64,000 nucleotides of DNA, taken from Vallitalea guaymasensis (GTDB lineage Bacteria; Bacillota; Clostridia; Lachnospirales; Vallitaleaceae). Below are positions 39,301 through 47,668 of the stretch, piece after piece. The position numbers and the translations under genes are program-made. The stretch covers positions 5,394,001-5,458,000 of the forward strand of contig NZ_CP058561.1 of the NCBI RefSeq assembly GCF_018141425.1, in the 5' to 3' direction. The notes below the pieces were generated by a model that was not told where the DNA came from, searched no databases, and saw nothing but the letters and a program-made list of their open reading frames with translations. Position 1 is the first letter of the stretch. Each line of letters opens with the position of its first letter.

Positions 39301-39384
39301 ATTATCCCCATTGAATAACATGAATAAAGAAATAGCAAAAACTACACATAATAGAATAAAAGGAATATATCTTTTTATTTTCAA
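36310..39384 (-). CDS. Secreted protein with four FN3 plus carbohydrate-binding-like units
   Basis: 1024-residue exported protein, last gene of the Pel operon. A basic N-terminus and one hydrophobic segment (about 4-24) act as signal or anchor. Then four units of about 240-260 residues follow, each an FN3 domain (pattern SWE...YEI.IN...Y.Y.IR......WS) and a beta-sandwich resembling CBM9-like modules. Each sandwich starts with a DG..-DW segment; three carry D.D....TGY, like a Ca-binding loop, while the second has DSGNENSLGY. They continue with Y.G.G..W.W. No catalytic motif is seen. The start is set at TTG 39384, six bases after AAGGGGAG; ATG 39414 lacks a ribosome binding site. Nine bases separate ATG 39414 from the pelG stop. 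A matrix or cell-surface protein that binds the Pel polymer is the best inference. Confidence 0.82.
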   Translation of the reverse strand: MKIKRYIPFILLCVVFAISLFMLFNGDNYKDDSMSADNSELNKDSILSQEEVDSIKPPVPPSKLVIEEQVMGIRLSWESIQDVSAYEIKINDEQIVSTSTNEYIHEGIKPGVQYTYSIRSIDKYGIGKWSKSITGIPKKPEKIILSEKIEMDGSIMDWEGIDPLYSNEQIGITVVYDNDNMYMLVQGEQMQDGHCFYIDRDSNENTGYNQTGWIGTGVEFMLCDSTLYQYKGKGSDWLWDDIAEIDYFIGNNIAEFIIPLASMGISHVGDIRMGYSLGENTYIPDKSKEMFFVSQEILYDLSAIQPPVLLGKEITASKVIIRFQGVDKAEGYEIEVDNQIINLGEDNFYRHTGLEPGSRHTYRIRAKSSERNSLWSKKWVLQTKSMNPLPGKIKVDGKVNDWTYLYKELANDKLPSGIYTAWSNNSLGLLVVNPNMGNEDIIYIDSGNENSLGYKSLPWNYPKADYLIDGETISRYIGNGSDWKWSPIGEVSIVKTKEILEVKIDISLFDFKQPREIGLGFMIDDSNCIPAEGKDMIAGYKVLTDTAQQLYSPEHVEFFSGSRSIDVKWEPVYGAQKYEMEVNGKIISTSQKSEYKHIGLVPNTTYSYRIRAINDDVMSSWSKPFTRKTLADNVKINVDGRNEDWNELMLSAYDDKNNIKLYTLQDKKGLYFLIQGEKLNGESNIYLDIDGSSTGYNVLEWQQSGADYLLYDNYVSRYTGNGENWSWKDIGEANIISDSNMIEGYIDFQLLDNSNKNELKIGFINNDVIYLPSALQGMITANHVGAVYQDLETPSSLVVQPTIDYISLNWEGVKGATSYEIEINNKIISVDSTSYKDMDIQTGKEYSYRIRSKNSYTISGWSEKVTKKLIASEPHIKLDGLTTDWIGIEPVADNEIFSLYAYIDKYYLNIMVQEKEVSKENYIYIDVDNDNKTGYRNSNWADCGVDYVVINGYLHKYIGDGENWSFEYIREITGIKKDNVYEIKLVKGYIGMKNSDAIKLGYSDNVDKNIPKEGSEMVVVNKWE

Positions 39385-39423
39385 GCTAAGCTCCCCTTTT
39401 TGTTTTATTCTCATAGATATTGA

Positions 39424-40872
39424 TTATTCTTCTGTATCATCTTTATATAATACTTTTACAATCCTATGAAATACACCAGAATTCTCTCTTGCTATTACTG
39501 GCTGTGAACAAAATGTATGATAATCAATTTCATTCAAATAGTTGGTTAATCTTGTTACTGCTATTGCAAATCCCAATATGGATGCAATAAAAAACCCAAA
39601 ACCATAATAGACCTCCCCTAACCTTATGGAAACCTGAGTCAATAGAATGTTCCCAATAAAGAAAAAGGATATAACCATTGCGGCACCTTTTCTATCTTCA
39701 AAATATAACAGGATAAGCATAATAAAAAACATCATAAAACAGCAAAATGAACCTAATGATAATATAATGAAAATATTCAATGATAAACCTGTAACACCCA
39801 CATAAGGGAGGAAGATATTTCCTAAAATCATACAAAGAAGAGATATAAAAAACTGTATTTCAATTAATTTTCTTATCTCCTGCCAGAGAACATAAATCAT
39901 TTTATCTCTTGCTTTTGAAATTTTCATACCATTACCATTTGTGGTAATTAGACTATAGTACTCCTTATACCTATCGTAAAAAGATGTCTCTACATTGACA
40001 ACAAATATAACCGTAGCTGGTAATACCGTTAGAAAAGCATAGAAGACAGCTACATCATATACTGGTGCAAAGACATATGTTTCAAAAATAGTTACACCTA
40101 GATTACTTCTCCAAAACAAAAAATTATGTCCATATATACCCAATGTATAAAAAAATGAAATATATATTAATGAAGCATATTTATCTATATATTTAATGAA
40201 TACAAAATAATCCTTACCAAGTTTATTAAAATATTTGATGATATAATATGTCAACATGGATACTATCACAAAAAAACCTACGTCCATCCCAATCAATATG
40301 GACATGGTCACGTCCAACTGCAGTACACTAAGACAAATATAGATAGTTATTACAATAATTAAAATTCCATATAGGAATCCCTTAACAATTCTCATATAAT
40401 CCCTAAAAGCAGACAAGTACACTGTCTGTAACCATAGGATAATAAGTTCCATAAATAGAATATAAGGTGGAATCTTATATCTAATATGAAGAGGAGATCT
40501 TGCATAAAAGGCAAATCCCAAAACTCCTCCAATAATTAACGAAAGAGTTATAACCCCCATAAAAGAAGCATTTATCTTATTATATTCTTTTTTATATAAT
40601 AAATCGGATACATACCTTGTTATGACCATAGAGAAAACACTGGTAATAATCTGTGAAAAAACAAAAGGATATACTATTGACCCTATAATCAATTGTTTTT
40701 GTATATAAGGTAGCTTAACTACATTCATAAACAGTTGTATAAACACAATAAGGCATGTACACATAATAATCGGTCCTGTTGTAACAATGGTTGAGAAAAA
40801 ATATGCTCTAAGTTTATATAAATATCCTTTGTCACTAAACAGTTTCTTCAGTTGAAACCCTATTCCTGCCAT
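39424..40872 (-). CDS. pelG: PelG-type exopolysaccharide transporter
   Basis: 482-residue polytopic protein with about 12 membrane segments and the PelG opening MAGIGFQLKKLF. PelG is a MOP-superfamily protein that works with PelF, PelD and PelE to make and export the GalNAc-rich Pel polymer. Length and hydrophobic pattern fit. It overlaps pelF by 13 bases. The absence of pelB and pelC nearby fits a single-membrane cell. Confidence 0.93.
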   Translation of the reverse strand: MAGIGFQLKKLFSDKGYLYKLRAYFFSTIVTTGPIIMCTCLIVFIQLFMNVVKLPYIQKQLIIGSIVYPFVFSQIITSVFSMVITRYVSDLLYKKEYNKINASFMGVITLSLIIGGVLGFAFYARSPLHIRYKIPPYILFMELIILWLQTVYLSAFRDYMRIVKGFLYGILIIVITIYICLSVLQLDVTMSILIGMDVGFFVIVSMLTYYIIKYFNKLGKDYFVFIKYIDKYASLIYISFFYTLGIYGHNFLFWRSNLGVTIFETYVFAPVYDVAVFYAFLTVLPATVIFVVNVETSFYDRYKEYYSLITTNGNGMKISKARDKMIYVLWQEIRKLIEIQFFISLLCMILGNIFLPYVGVTGLSLNIFIILSLGSFCCFMMFFIMLILLYFEDRKGAAMVISFFFIGNILLTQVSIRLGEVYYGFGFFIASILGFAIAVTRLTNYLNEIDYHTFCSQPVIARENSGVFHRIVKVLYKDDTEE

Positions 40873-42284
40873 TCTTCCACCAACCTATTATATAATTTAT
40901 CATACTGATCAATAAACATATCATGGGTATAAAAATTTGATACCCGTTCATATCCATTTTGTCCCATTTGTTCTCTAAGTTCTTCATTAATACATAGTTT
41001 GACAACTGCTTTTCCAATCTCTTCATAATCCATTACTGGCACTACCAATCCTGCTAATCCATAACTATCCTCATCATTTCCATATAAAAGCTCTTTGCAG
41101 CTGCCTACATTGGTGGTGACAAATGGTTTCTTACATGCCAAGCCTTCAAGTATAGCTAAAGGCTGCCCTTCACTTATACTGGTTAATACAAGAATGTCCA
41201 TCTTGCCAAGGTAGTCTTTTATATTAACTCTGCCAGTAAATATAATATTTTCAACTTCAAGTACATCAACTAAACTCTGACATTCCTCATAATATTCCGG
41301 ATCTTCGTCTATTGGTCCCATAATATAGAAACGTGCATTACTTATTTGTCTTTTAACATAAGAGAACGCTTCTATCATTGTCTTAATATCTTTTATAGGT
41401 ACAACCCTAATAATTGCTCCTATGTTTATATATTCATCATCTGGTTGTTTTTGAGTAATATCCTTATATTTATTTACATCAATACCATTATGAATAATCA
41501 TTGTTTTTTCTTTATCACAACCAATATCTATTTCAATCTGTCTATTTTTTTCAAACAAACTAACTACTTTACAAGCACAATCATAAGAACAGTTACCCAA
41601 TAGATTGAAAAAATCAATCCAAATATCTTTTAGATAACCTTTCACCCAATCAGCCTTGATTATTTCTTCTTCCCTTTCCCTTGAATAAATGCCGTGTTCT
41701 GTTAATAGAAAAGGTTTATTATATAAAGCACTTCCCAAACTTGCAATGATACCCGCATAACCAGTTGCAACACTATGGTAGATATCAGCTTTTGGTATAT
41801 CTTGCACAAGTAGATTGAACAAAGGTAGTAACATTGATCTTATAGTCCAAAAATATTCAGTAAATGGCATATGAGCATATTTATTATCATAAACCTGTTT
41901 TATAATATCAAAAAAACTCTTACTCATAAAAAATTCTGATACATTTTTGAAACCTATATTCCTGATGCATATAAAAAATTCATGCCAATCAATATTTTCT
42001 CCACATAACATATCAGATATGATTTTCGTATGCATAGCATTTATTTTATATCTTTTTCCATACTTACCTTTTTCTTTTAAAAATTCATCTAGAAAGATTT
42101 CTCTAATTTCTGTAGTATTATCATGAATATCATATAAATATTTACCTCTATCTGCCTCTTTAGCACCAATACAATAAAGAATGAATTCATGCTGTGGAAA
42201 ATTACCTATCAATGCATTGACCCACGATGAAACTCCACCTATAACATAAGGATAACTTCCCTCTGTAATTAGACATATCCTCAT
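40860..42284 (-). CDS. pelF: PelF-type glycosyltransferase (GT4)
   Basis: 474-residue cytoplasmic GT-B glycosyltransferase. It opens with RICLITEGSYPYVIGGVSSW, the PelF signature, and has HGIYSRERE near 212 and the E-x7-E motif in SEGQPLAILEG near 382. PelF polymerises Pel from nucleotide-sugar. ATG 42284 (MRICLITEG) is chosen over ATG 42293 because AAAGG then lies about nine bases upstream. A 124-base gap without a clear terminator separates it from the deacetylase gene. Confidence 0.95.
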   Translation of the reverse strand: MRICLITEGSYPYVIGGVSSWVNALIGNFPQHEFILYCIGAKEADRGKYLYDIHDNTTEIREIFLDEFLKEKGKYGKRYKINAMHTKIISDMLCGENIDWHEFFICIRNIGFKNVSEFFMSKSFFDIIKQVYDNKYAHMPFTEYFWTIRSMLLPLFNLLVQDIPKADIYHSVATGYAGIIASLGSALYNKPFLLTEHGIYSREREEEIIKADWVKGYLKDIWIDFFNLLGNCSYDCACKVVSLFEKNRQIEIDIGCDKEKTMIIHNGIDVNKYKDITQKQPDDEYINIGAIIRVVPIKDIKTMIEAFSYVKRQISNARFYIMGPIDEDPEYYEECQSLVDVLEVENIIFTGRVNIKDYLGKMDILVLTSISEGQPLAILEGLACKKPFVTTNVGSCKELLYGNDEDSYGLAGLVVPVMDYEEIGKAVVKLCINEELREQMGQNGYERVSNFYTHDMFIDQYDKLYNRLVEEWQE

Positions 42285-42408
42285 ATTATCCATCCTTTCT
42301 TTCCTTTAATAATACTAATCCATACTATTTTTCAATAAGTTCAATATGTTTTCCTTGATTTTATAAGTCGAATACTGTTCTTAGCATCTATTTAATTCAA
42401 TTTATTAT

Positions 42409-44220
42409 TTAGAATTTCACAGCGAATTCAGGCTCTAATGTATGAACAAGATATATATTATTATCAATTTCGGACACTGTGCAACTAACTGTTTTCTTTA
42501 TTTCTTTTTCTGTACGCAATATGAAATACATATCTTTTCTGAAATTTGTCATAAAACCATATATCCCATTTTCATTCTTAACAAATTTCACATCACATTG
42601 TAAGTACTTTTTTAATTCTTCTGCTGCTTGTGAAGCAGTCATACTTCTTAGCCATCCATAATTATCTTTTATATCTTTTAACATTTCATTATATTGTTCT
42701 TTCATTTCCTCCCATGAATATCCCATATTTCTGTTTGGATCCAAAATATCATCAGGATGAATGAAATGTGAAAATACTCCGAAGAAATTAATTGTTGTAT
42801 ATATAGACCAATCTTCACCTTCCTCATTGATGTAATCATATGTTATACGTGGTAATTCAATCATTTGATCCTTAGCAATCTCAAACTCTTGAACATAAGC
42901 ATCAGATTCTTCACCAGCAAGGTATAAACTAGCTAAAATATTAATACTTGGAACAGCTTCCTTAATAGCTGCTCTTCCCATAGGATGTAATATGTTTGAT
43001 GGCGGTACATAGACTTTGAAATTATAATACGGAAAGACTTCCTTGGAATAACGATTAATCTCCTTCAATGCTCCCATCATGTCTTCTGTACTTTCCCAAA
43101 AGTTATACCCCAAGTCTTCTTTTATAAAACCTTCTGGTGCGAAAGATTGATGATTATAACCGTGAAAACCAAGCTCTCCATCATTTTTTAACAATTCTCT
43201 TCCATACATAATTAAATTATTTTTTGTATCATAACTTGCTGTTTCAAACGGAGGCTTAACATCTTCATTATAAGTTTCTATGATGACTCCTGTATATTTG
43301 ACATCATATAACTTGGCACCTTTTAATATATCACTCCACCAGACTCTTTTGTAGAATTCTTCAATTGTAAGTCCATAGTCCCGGTATATATTTTCATCAA
43401 ACCCACTAGGTACTGGAGATGGAAAGTCATCGATATAACAAATTTTAGCATTGAGAATAGGATAAATATAGTCATCTACCAATAGTCCTAAAGCACCTGT
43501 CAGTAAACCTCTGTTTTCTTTAGCTTCCAAGGACGTCCCATTATAAATCATGAACTTGCCATTCTTATAATCCATATCCCATATAAAAGGTATAGAATCA
43601 GCTGTCTCTGCGTAAACAGTTGCGGCTTGACTTAGTGTAACTTCTCTCATGGAATTAGTAATAGTATTATTATTAACTCTATAACCATCACTCTTAATAA
43701 GCAGGTTATCTTTTAATAGTATACCGTCTGATTCAACTGTTTCACCTATTTCTTCAATGCCAAAGATTGCATTAATAAAACTATCCGTAGTGGAATGGTA
43801 TACTATAAATGCATTTCCTCCATTGGCTACATACCTTTCCAAATCCTCAAAGGATGAAAAAGTCTCCTCTTCCAAAGATGTTACCACTATTGTTTCGTAA
43901 CTTTGATTAATAGTTTTTACATCTTTTACTTCTATTAGGTCGTAATCTTTTTTCATATACTCATATGCTTTTATTACATTATCTTTTACTAACTGACCAC
44001 CAGCTGAATTTTCATCATAGATTATTAGATGTTTTTCAAAAAGTTCTTTTTCGATATCGTTAATATGTTGAGAATTAAGTAATGCATAATTCTCTATCTT
44101 ATTATACTCATTAACGTTCTTTATTAGTTTCAGAACATACCCTGAGTGCATACCTCCGTATGCAATACCTATGATACCTATTAAAATTATAATAATGTAA
44201 ATAACTGTTTTATTTTTCAT
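42409..44220 (-). CDS. pelA: PelA-type polysaccharide deacetylase, membrane anchored
   Basis: 603-residue protein with one N-terminal membrane segment (residues 6-23) and a large extracellular part. The deacetylase portion has CYIDDFPSP with D264 and D265 and the H-x3-H metal motif in GFHGYNHQSF (H353, H357), as in the carbohydrate esterase domain of PelA. The N-terminal 60-250 region resembles the glutamine-amidotransferase-like segment of that family. The hydrolase domain found in Pseudomonas PelA is missing and is instead encoded separately at 47669-48481. It probably removes acetyl groups from GalNAc in the polymer. Start ATG overlaps the pelE stop by one base. Confidence 0.88.
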   Translation of the reverse strand: MKNKTVIYIIIILIGIIGIAYGGMHSGYVLKLIKNVNEYNKIENYALLNSQHINDIEKELFEKHLIIYDENSAGGQLVKDNVIKAYEYMKKDYDLIEVKDVKTINQSYETIVVTSLEEETFSSFEDLERYVANGGNAFIVYHSTTDSFINAIFGIEEIGETVESDGILLKDNLLIKSDGYRVNNNTITNSMREVTLSQAATVYAETADSIPFIWDMDYKNGKFMIYNGTSLEAKENRGLLTGALGLLVDDYIYPILNAKICYIDDFPSPVPSGFDENIYRDYGLTIEEFYKRVWWSDILKGAKLYDVKYTGVIIETYNEDVKPPFETASYDTKNNLIMYGRELLKNDGELGFHGYNHQSFAPEGFIKEDLGYNFWESTEDMMGALKEINRYSKEVFPYYNFKVYVPPSNILHPMGRAAIKEAVPSINILASLYLAGEESDAYVQEFEIAKDQMIELPRITYDYINEEGEDWSIYTTINFFGVFSHFIHPDDILDPNRNMGYSWEEMKEQYNEMLKDIKDNYGWLRSMTASQAAEELKKYLQCDVKFVKNENGIYGFMTNFRKDMYFILRTEKEIKKTVSCTVSEIDNNIYLVHTLEPEFAVKF

Positions 44221-45113
44221 TAAGTCATCGCCGTCCAGAATCTAATTTTATTCAGTGCTTCATTTGATAAGCTGATTGGAAGCTCTACTAGTTCTTCCAT
44301 CTTCTTATTCAACATATTGTAATCTTTAAGTCTATAATACAATTTCATATATAGGAGATATGGGTCTTCCAGCTTTTCAAATTTATCTAGAAACAAATTA
44401 CAGAAGTACCTGGCTTGCTGATAATCTTCCATATCCAAATCTATATTAATTTTCATTATATAGTAATCTTTCTCTTTTATACCTAAATTAATAATCTGTG
44501 CTAACAATTTTGAATAATCATTTTTAAGCCTTATTTCCATTTGTTTTTCCATAAGACCGCTATCTATATAATCTTTTAAAATGTTGATATACTCTTTTAT
44601 TAATTCACTGTCATTGTTATTTTGTGCATATTTAACAGATATCTCTTTTATCTTATTTTCAAATTCACTCTTGATCTGCATGATTGCACTTGCTGCATAA
44701 TGGCTGGTTTCTGTATCTTCATCTTGCAAAGCCAGTTTTAGCCCATTGACATTATTTAATCTTTTATCTTTAACCATATTAATGACTAAATCTCTTTTTA
44801 CTATATTATCATTGAGAAGAAGAGCTTCTTGTATTGGAACAATATCTCTTTTATTATTCAAATCAAAAATAGAATATTTGCTTGAAGAAAATATCTGATT
44901 AAAATCAAAATCATGTTCTTTACCTTTACTCTTAAGACCTATATCAATTACTAAAAGAAAAACAAATCCTAAAATAGGAAGAACCATCGTTATTACAAAT
45001 CTTATAAATACCATTTGACGACTTTTTTTATAAAAACACAAACTATATATGATACAAATACATGTATAAATTATAATATAGTATTTGTAATTTATGAAAT
45101 CCAAATTATTCAT
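44220..45113 (-). CDS. pelE: PelE-like membrane protein with helical repeat domain
   Basis: 297-residue protein with two hydrophobic segments near the N-terminus (about 8-24 and 33-55) and then an all-helical region with HEAT/TPR-like periodicity (EALLLNDNIVKRDLVINMVKD, LALQDEDTETSHYAASAIMQI). This layout and its place between pelD and the deacetylase fit PelE, thought to support assembly of the synthase complex. ATG 45113 is preferred because AAAGGA lies 8-9 bases upstream; ATG 45134 lies before that site. Sequence similarity of PelE proteins is low, so context carries much of the call. Confidence 0.8.
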   Translation of the reverse strand: MNNLDFINYKYYIIIYTCICIIYSLCFYKKSRQMVFIRFVITMVLPILGFVFLLVIDIGLKSKGKEHDFDFNQIFSSSKYSIFDLNNKRDIVPIQEALLLNDNIVKRDLVINMVKDKRLNNVNGLKLALQDEDTETSHYAASAIMQIKSEFENKIKEISVKYAQNNNDSELIKEYINILKDYIDSGLMEKQMEIRLKNDYSKLLAQIINLGIKEKDYYIMKINIDLDMEDYQQARYFCNLFLDKFEKLEDPYLLYMKLYYRLKDYNMLNKKMEELVELPISLSNEALNKIRFWTAMT

Positions 45114-45166
45114 ATAACCATTCCTTTGTAACATATTATTTTACTTCTCATCATAAGGGTATATGG

Positions 45167-47380
45167 TTATGCACTTAAGAGTTTTTCGCTTTCAACAATA
45201 GTTACATATATACCATTCTTCCTAAACCTCTCTATAACAAGCCCAGCATCCTCTTGGTCAATATTGGATAACAGGATATAGATATTATCATCTTCATCCA
45301 TACATAAATAATCCGTTTCTCTAACAACTTTACTAAGTCTACCTGACAATAACTTATAATAATCTTCATCTGCCTTATCTATAGAATAATCTACTGTTAA
45401 TACCATATAATCTATTTCAAAACTTTTTCGAGCTTTTTCCTTACTTTTTAATAAATTGTAAAAAGCTTCTCCTTGAAGAAATCTAGTATCCTCTTTGTAT
45501 CTTATATATCTTGTATCTTCTTTATAACGATAAGCTCTTGATAATGAACTGGAAATAAGTCTCATAACTACATGAAATAGATTCTCATAGTATAACGATA
45601 ATTCTTCAAATTCAACATCATGTATTGATACGATACCAACTACATCTTCATTATCATATACGGGTGAAACAAGAATAGGTATATTAGGTTTGAGTTTCCG
45701 ATTAACATAAACACTTTTACTCTCAATAACATCTTGTATTTCGGTATAATCGCTGACTTTAACAGAAACTGGAATACTTTTACCCAGTTTTTTTGACTTG
45801 GCTACTAACCTCATAAAATTTTTTGTATTGTCTAATATATATAAAGTGACTCTATCTGTTTTCATTATTTTCTCAATTACATTGATAGCTCCTGTATATA
45901 TATCCTCTACTTCAACACTTTCCAATTTTGCTGTAGTTTCATATATCTTGGCAAAGCTATCATTGGAATCAATAATTTGATTTTCCAATTTGTTTTTCTG
46001 TATGAGAATACGGTCATATATTTGATTAAGAAAAGAATAATCTTCAATTGACTGATCATATGCCTCATTACTAAATCTTATATCTCTGTTTTTACGATCA
46101 ATAACATAACCTATAATAAGGCCAATAAGTATATAAATTGATAGATGAGCGATATTATCCACATTATAAAAAAATGAAATAATATCTCTACCAGTATATA
46201 AATACAATACTATCTGCAATGAACAGCTTAGAGCTATTGCAATACTTACTTGTTTTATACCATAAACAATTCCAATTAGTATAATATAAATAAGCTTATA
46301 ATCCCAGTTATAACTGTACGCTGTATTTTCATGCAATAGCTGCATATAAGAAAAAACAGCAACAATCATAAATCCTATCAAATTTTCAAGATAGGGTAAT
46401 ATTTTATGACTGTTTTTTTCTGTATTATCTACCTCTGTTTCAGTAATATCCTCTGCTCCATCATTATGGATTTTATTCCAAACCAAAGTCTTTCTCAAGC
46501 CTTCTTCCAAAGAATACTTGGGTTCCCAATTTACTGTATTAATCAATAATGAATTATCTAACCTATGTTGACCAATGTTTTTGACAGAGTCTATATAAGT
46601 TACATTATCAATATTCATAACTTTCTTTAGATACTTCATAATATCATTAAGACTATTTTCTGTATTGGTAGACAAGTTAAATGTGCCTTGGCATTTTCTT
46701 ATAGCACATTCATAAATGGCAAAAGCTACATCTTCAACATAAATATAATCCCTTGTTTCATAACCTTTATCATTTATAACTAAATTTGTATCATCATCTG
46801 AAACTTTTTGTAAAATATTTGATAATGTTCCATTTTGTTTTGGCTGTCTTGGACCATATACATTAGATATTCTAAGAATTACTGTTTCAAGGTTATACCG
46901 TTTACTATAATAATTGCAATATCCTTCTCCTGCTTCTTTACTTATACCAAGAGAAGTGTGTGGCATGACTTTCATTTCCTCAGTATATGGTCCATTACCT
47001 TTATCACCATATACATCTACTGAAGAGGCAAATATAACCTTAGATACGTTATATTTTGATGAAAGCTCCAATATATTTGATAAACCAAGAACATTAGACT
47101 TTGTGTATTCATTTAATGACTCGTTAAGCTCATGACTCTCTGTTACTGCAGCAAGATGAACAACAACATCAAATCTATTGCTTCTAAATATTTCTTCGCA
47201 CTTTTGATCAATTATATCCAAATTGAATCCTTTGTGTTTTATTGTAATATTGTCTGCCCTACCAGATGACAAGTCATCTATTATATAAACTTTATAACCT
47301 TCTTTATTGAATCTTTCAGCTACATGAGAACCAATAAATCCATATCCTCCAGTTATTAACACTTTTCCTGATGTTTTCAT
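45167..47380 (-). CDS. pelD: Epimerase-like domain fused to PelD c-di-GMP receptor
   Basis: 737-residue fusion. Residues 1-310 are an SDR nucleotide-sugar epimerase fold with an intact NAD motif (GGYGFIGSH, 11-19) and FASSVDVYGD, but the catalytic YxxxK reads L144-GISK148, so the Tyr is lost. Residues about 330-430 hold four membrane segments. Residues about 455-610 are a GAF domain (TDRVTLYILD, ILVSPVYDNEDVVGIVSI). Residues about 640-737 are a GGDEF-like domain with the I-site R687-ETD690 kept and the GGDEF signature replaced by EDDNI. This is the PelD pattern: an inactive cyclase that senses c-di-GMP. First gene of the operon; AGGAAG precedes the ATG. A short in-frame duplication (RYKEDTR twice) lies between GAF and GGDEF. 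Confidence 0.9.
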   Translation of the reverse strand: MKTSGKVLITGGYGFIGSHVAERFNKEGYKVYIIDDLSSGRADNITIKHKGFNLDIIDQKCEEIFRSNRFDVVVHLAAVTESHELNESLNEYTKSNVLGLSNILELSSKYNVSKVIFASSVDVYGDKGNGPYTEEMKVMPHTSLGISKEAGEGYCNYYSKRYNLETVILRISNVYGPRQPKQNGTLSNILQKVSDDDTNLVINDKGYETRDYIYVEDVAFAIYECAIRKCQGTFNLSTNTENSLNDIMKYLKKVMNIDNVTYIDSVKNIGQHRLDNSLLINTVNWEPKYSLEEGLRKTLVWNKIHNDGAEDITETEVDNTEKNSHKILPYLENLIGFMIVAVFSYMQLLHENTAYSYNWDYKLIYIILIGIVYGIKQVSIAIALSCSLQIVLYLYTGRDIISFFYNVDNIAHLSIYILIGLIIGYVIDRKNRDIRFSNEAYDQSIEDYSFLNQIYDRILIQKNKLENQIIDSNDSFAKIYETTAKLESVEVEDIYTGAINVIEKIMKTDRVTLYILDNTKNFMRLVAKSKKLGKSIPVSVKVSDYTEIQDVIESKSVYVNRKLKPNIPILVSPVYDNEDVVGIVSIHDVEFEELSLYYENLFHVVMRLISSSLSRAYRYKEDTRYIRYKEDTRFLQGEAFYNLLKSKEKARKSFEIDYMVLTVDYSIDKADEDYYKLLSGRLSKVVRETDYLCMDEDDNIYILLSNIDQEDAGLVIERFRKNGIYVTIVESEKLLSA

Positions 47381-47668
47381 GAAACACTTCCTTAGCTTTT
47401 AATATTATAAAGACAATTACTTAGAATATATTTGATAAAAAGACTTTAACAATAATTATTATTCTGTTAAAATAAATATAAGTTGTTATTGTTAACTATT
47501 TAGATATTTTATTTTTGTTCTTAATTGTTTTTAAATCTATTATAATATTAATAATTATAATGTATTATATCATTGTAAACTTTTTTTGTAAATTAATTTC
47601 GTCGTTTTTTGATGTTTCTTAGGGTTTTATGAAAGCTTCACGTAATAAAAACGAAAGGATATGTTTAT
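47381..47668. other. Divergent regulatory region of the Pel locus
   Basis: 288 very AT-rich bases between pelD and the hydrolase gene. It must contain both promoters. TATAAT hexamers occur (for example near 47537 and 47556) but I cannot pair any with a good -35 box. No conserved riboswitch-like core is visible. Confidence 0.55.

Noticed and set aside
47381-47668. c-di-GMP riboswitch before the Pel operon
   Set aside because: The gap is almost pure A+T with no G/C-rich conserved core or GNRA-capped stem; c-di-GMP control is better explained by PelD.
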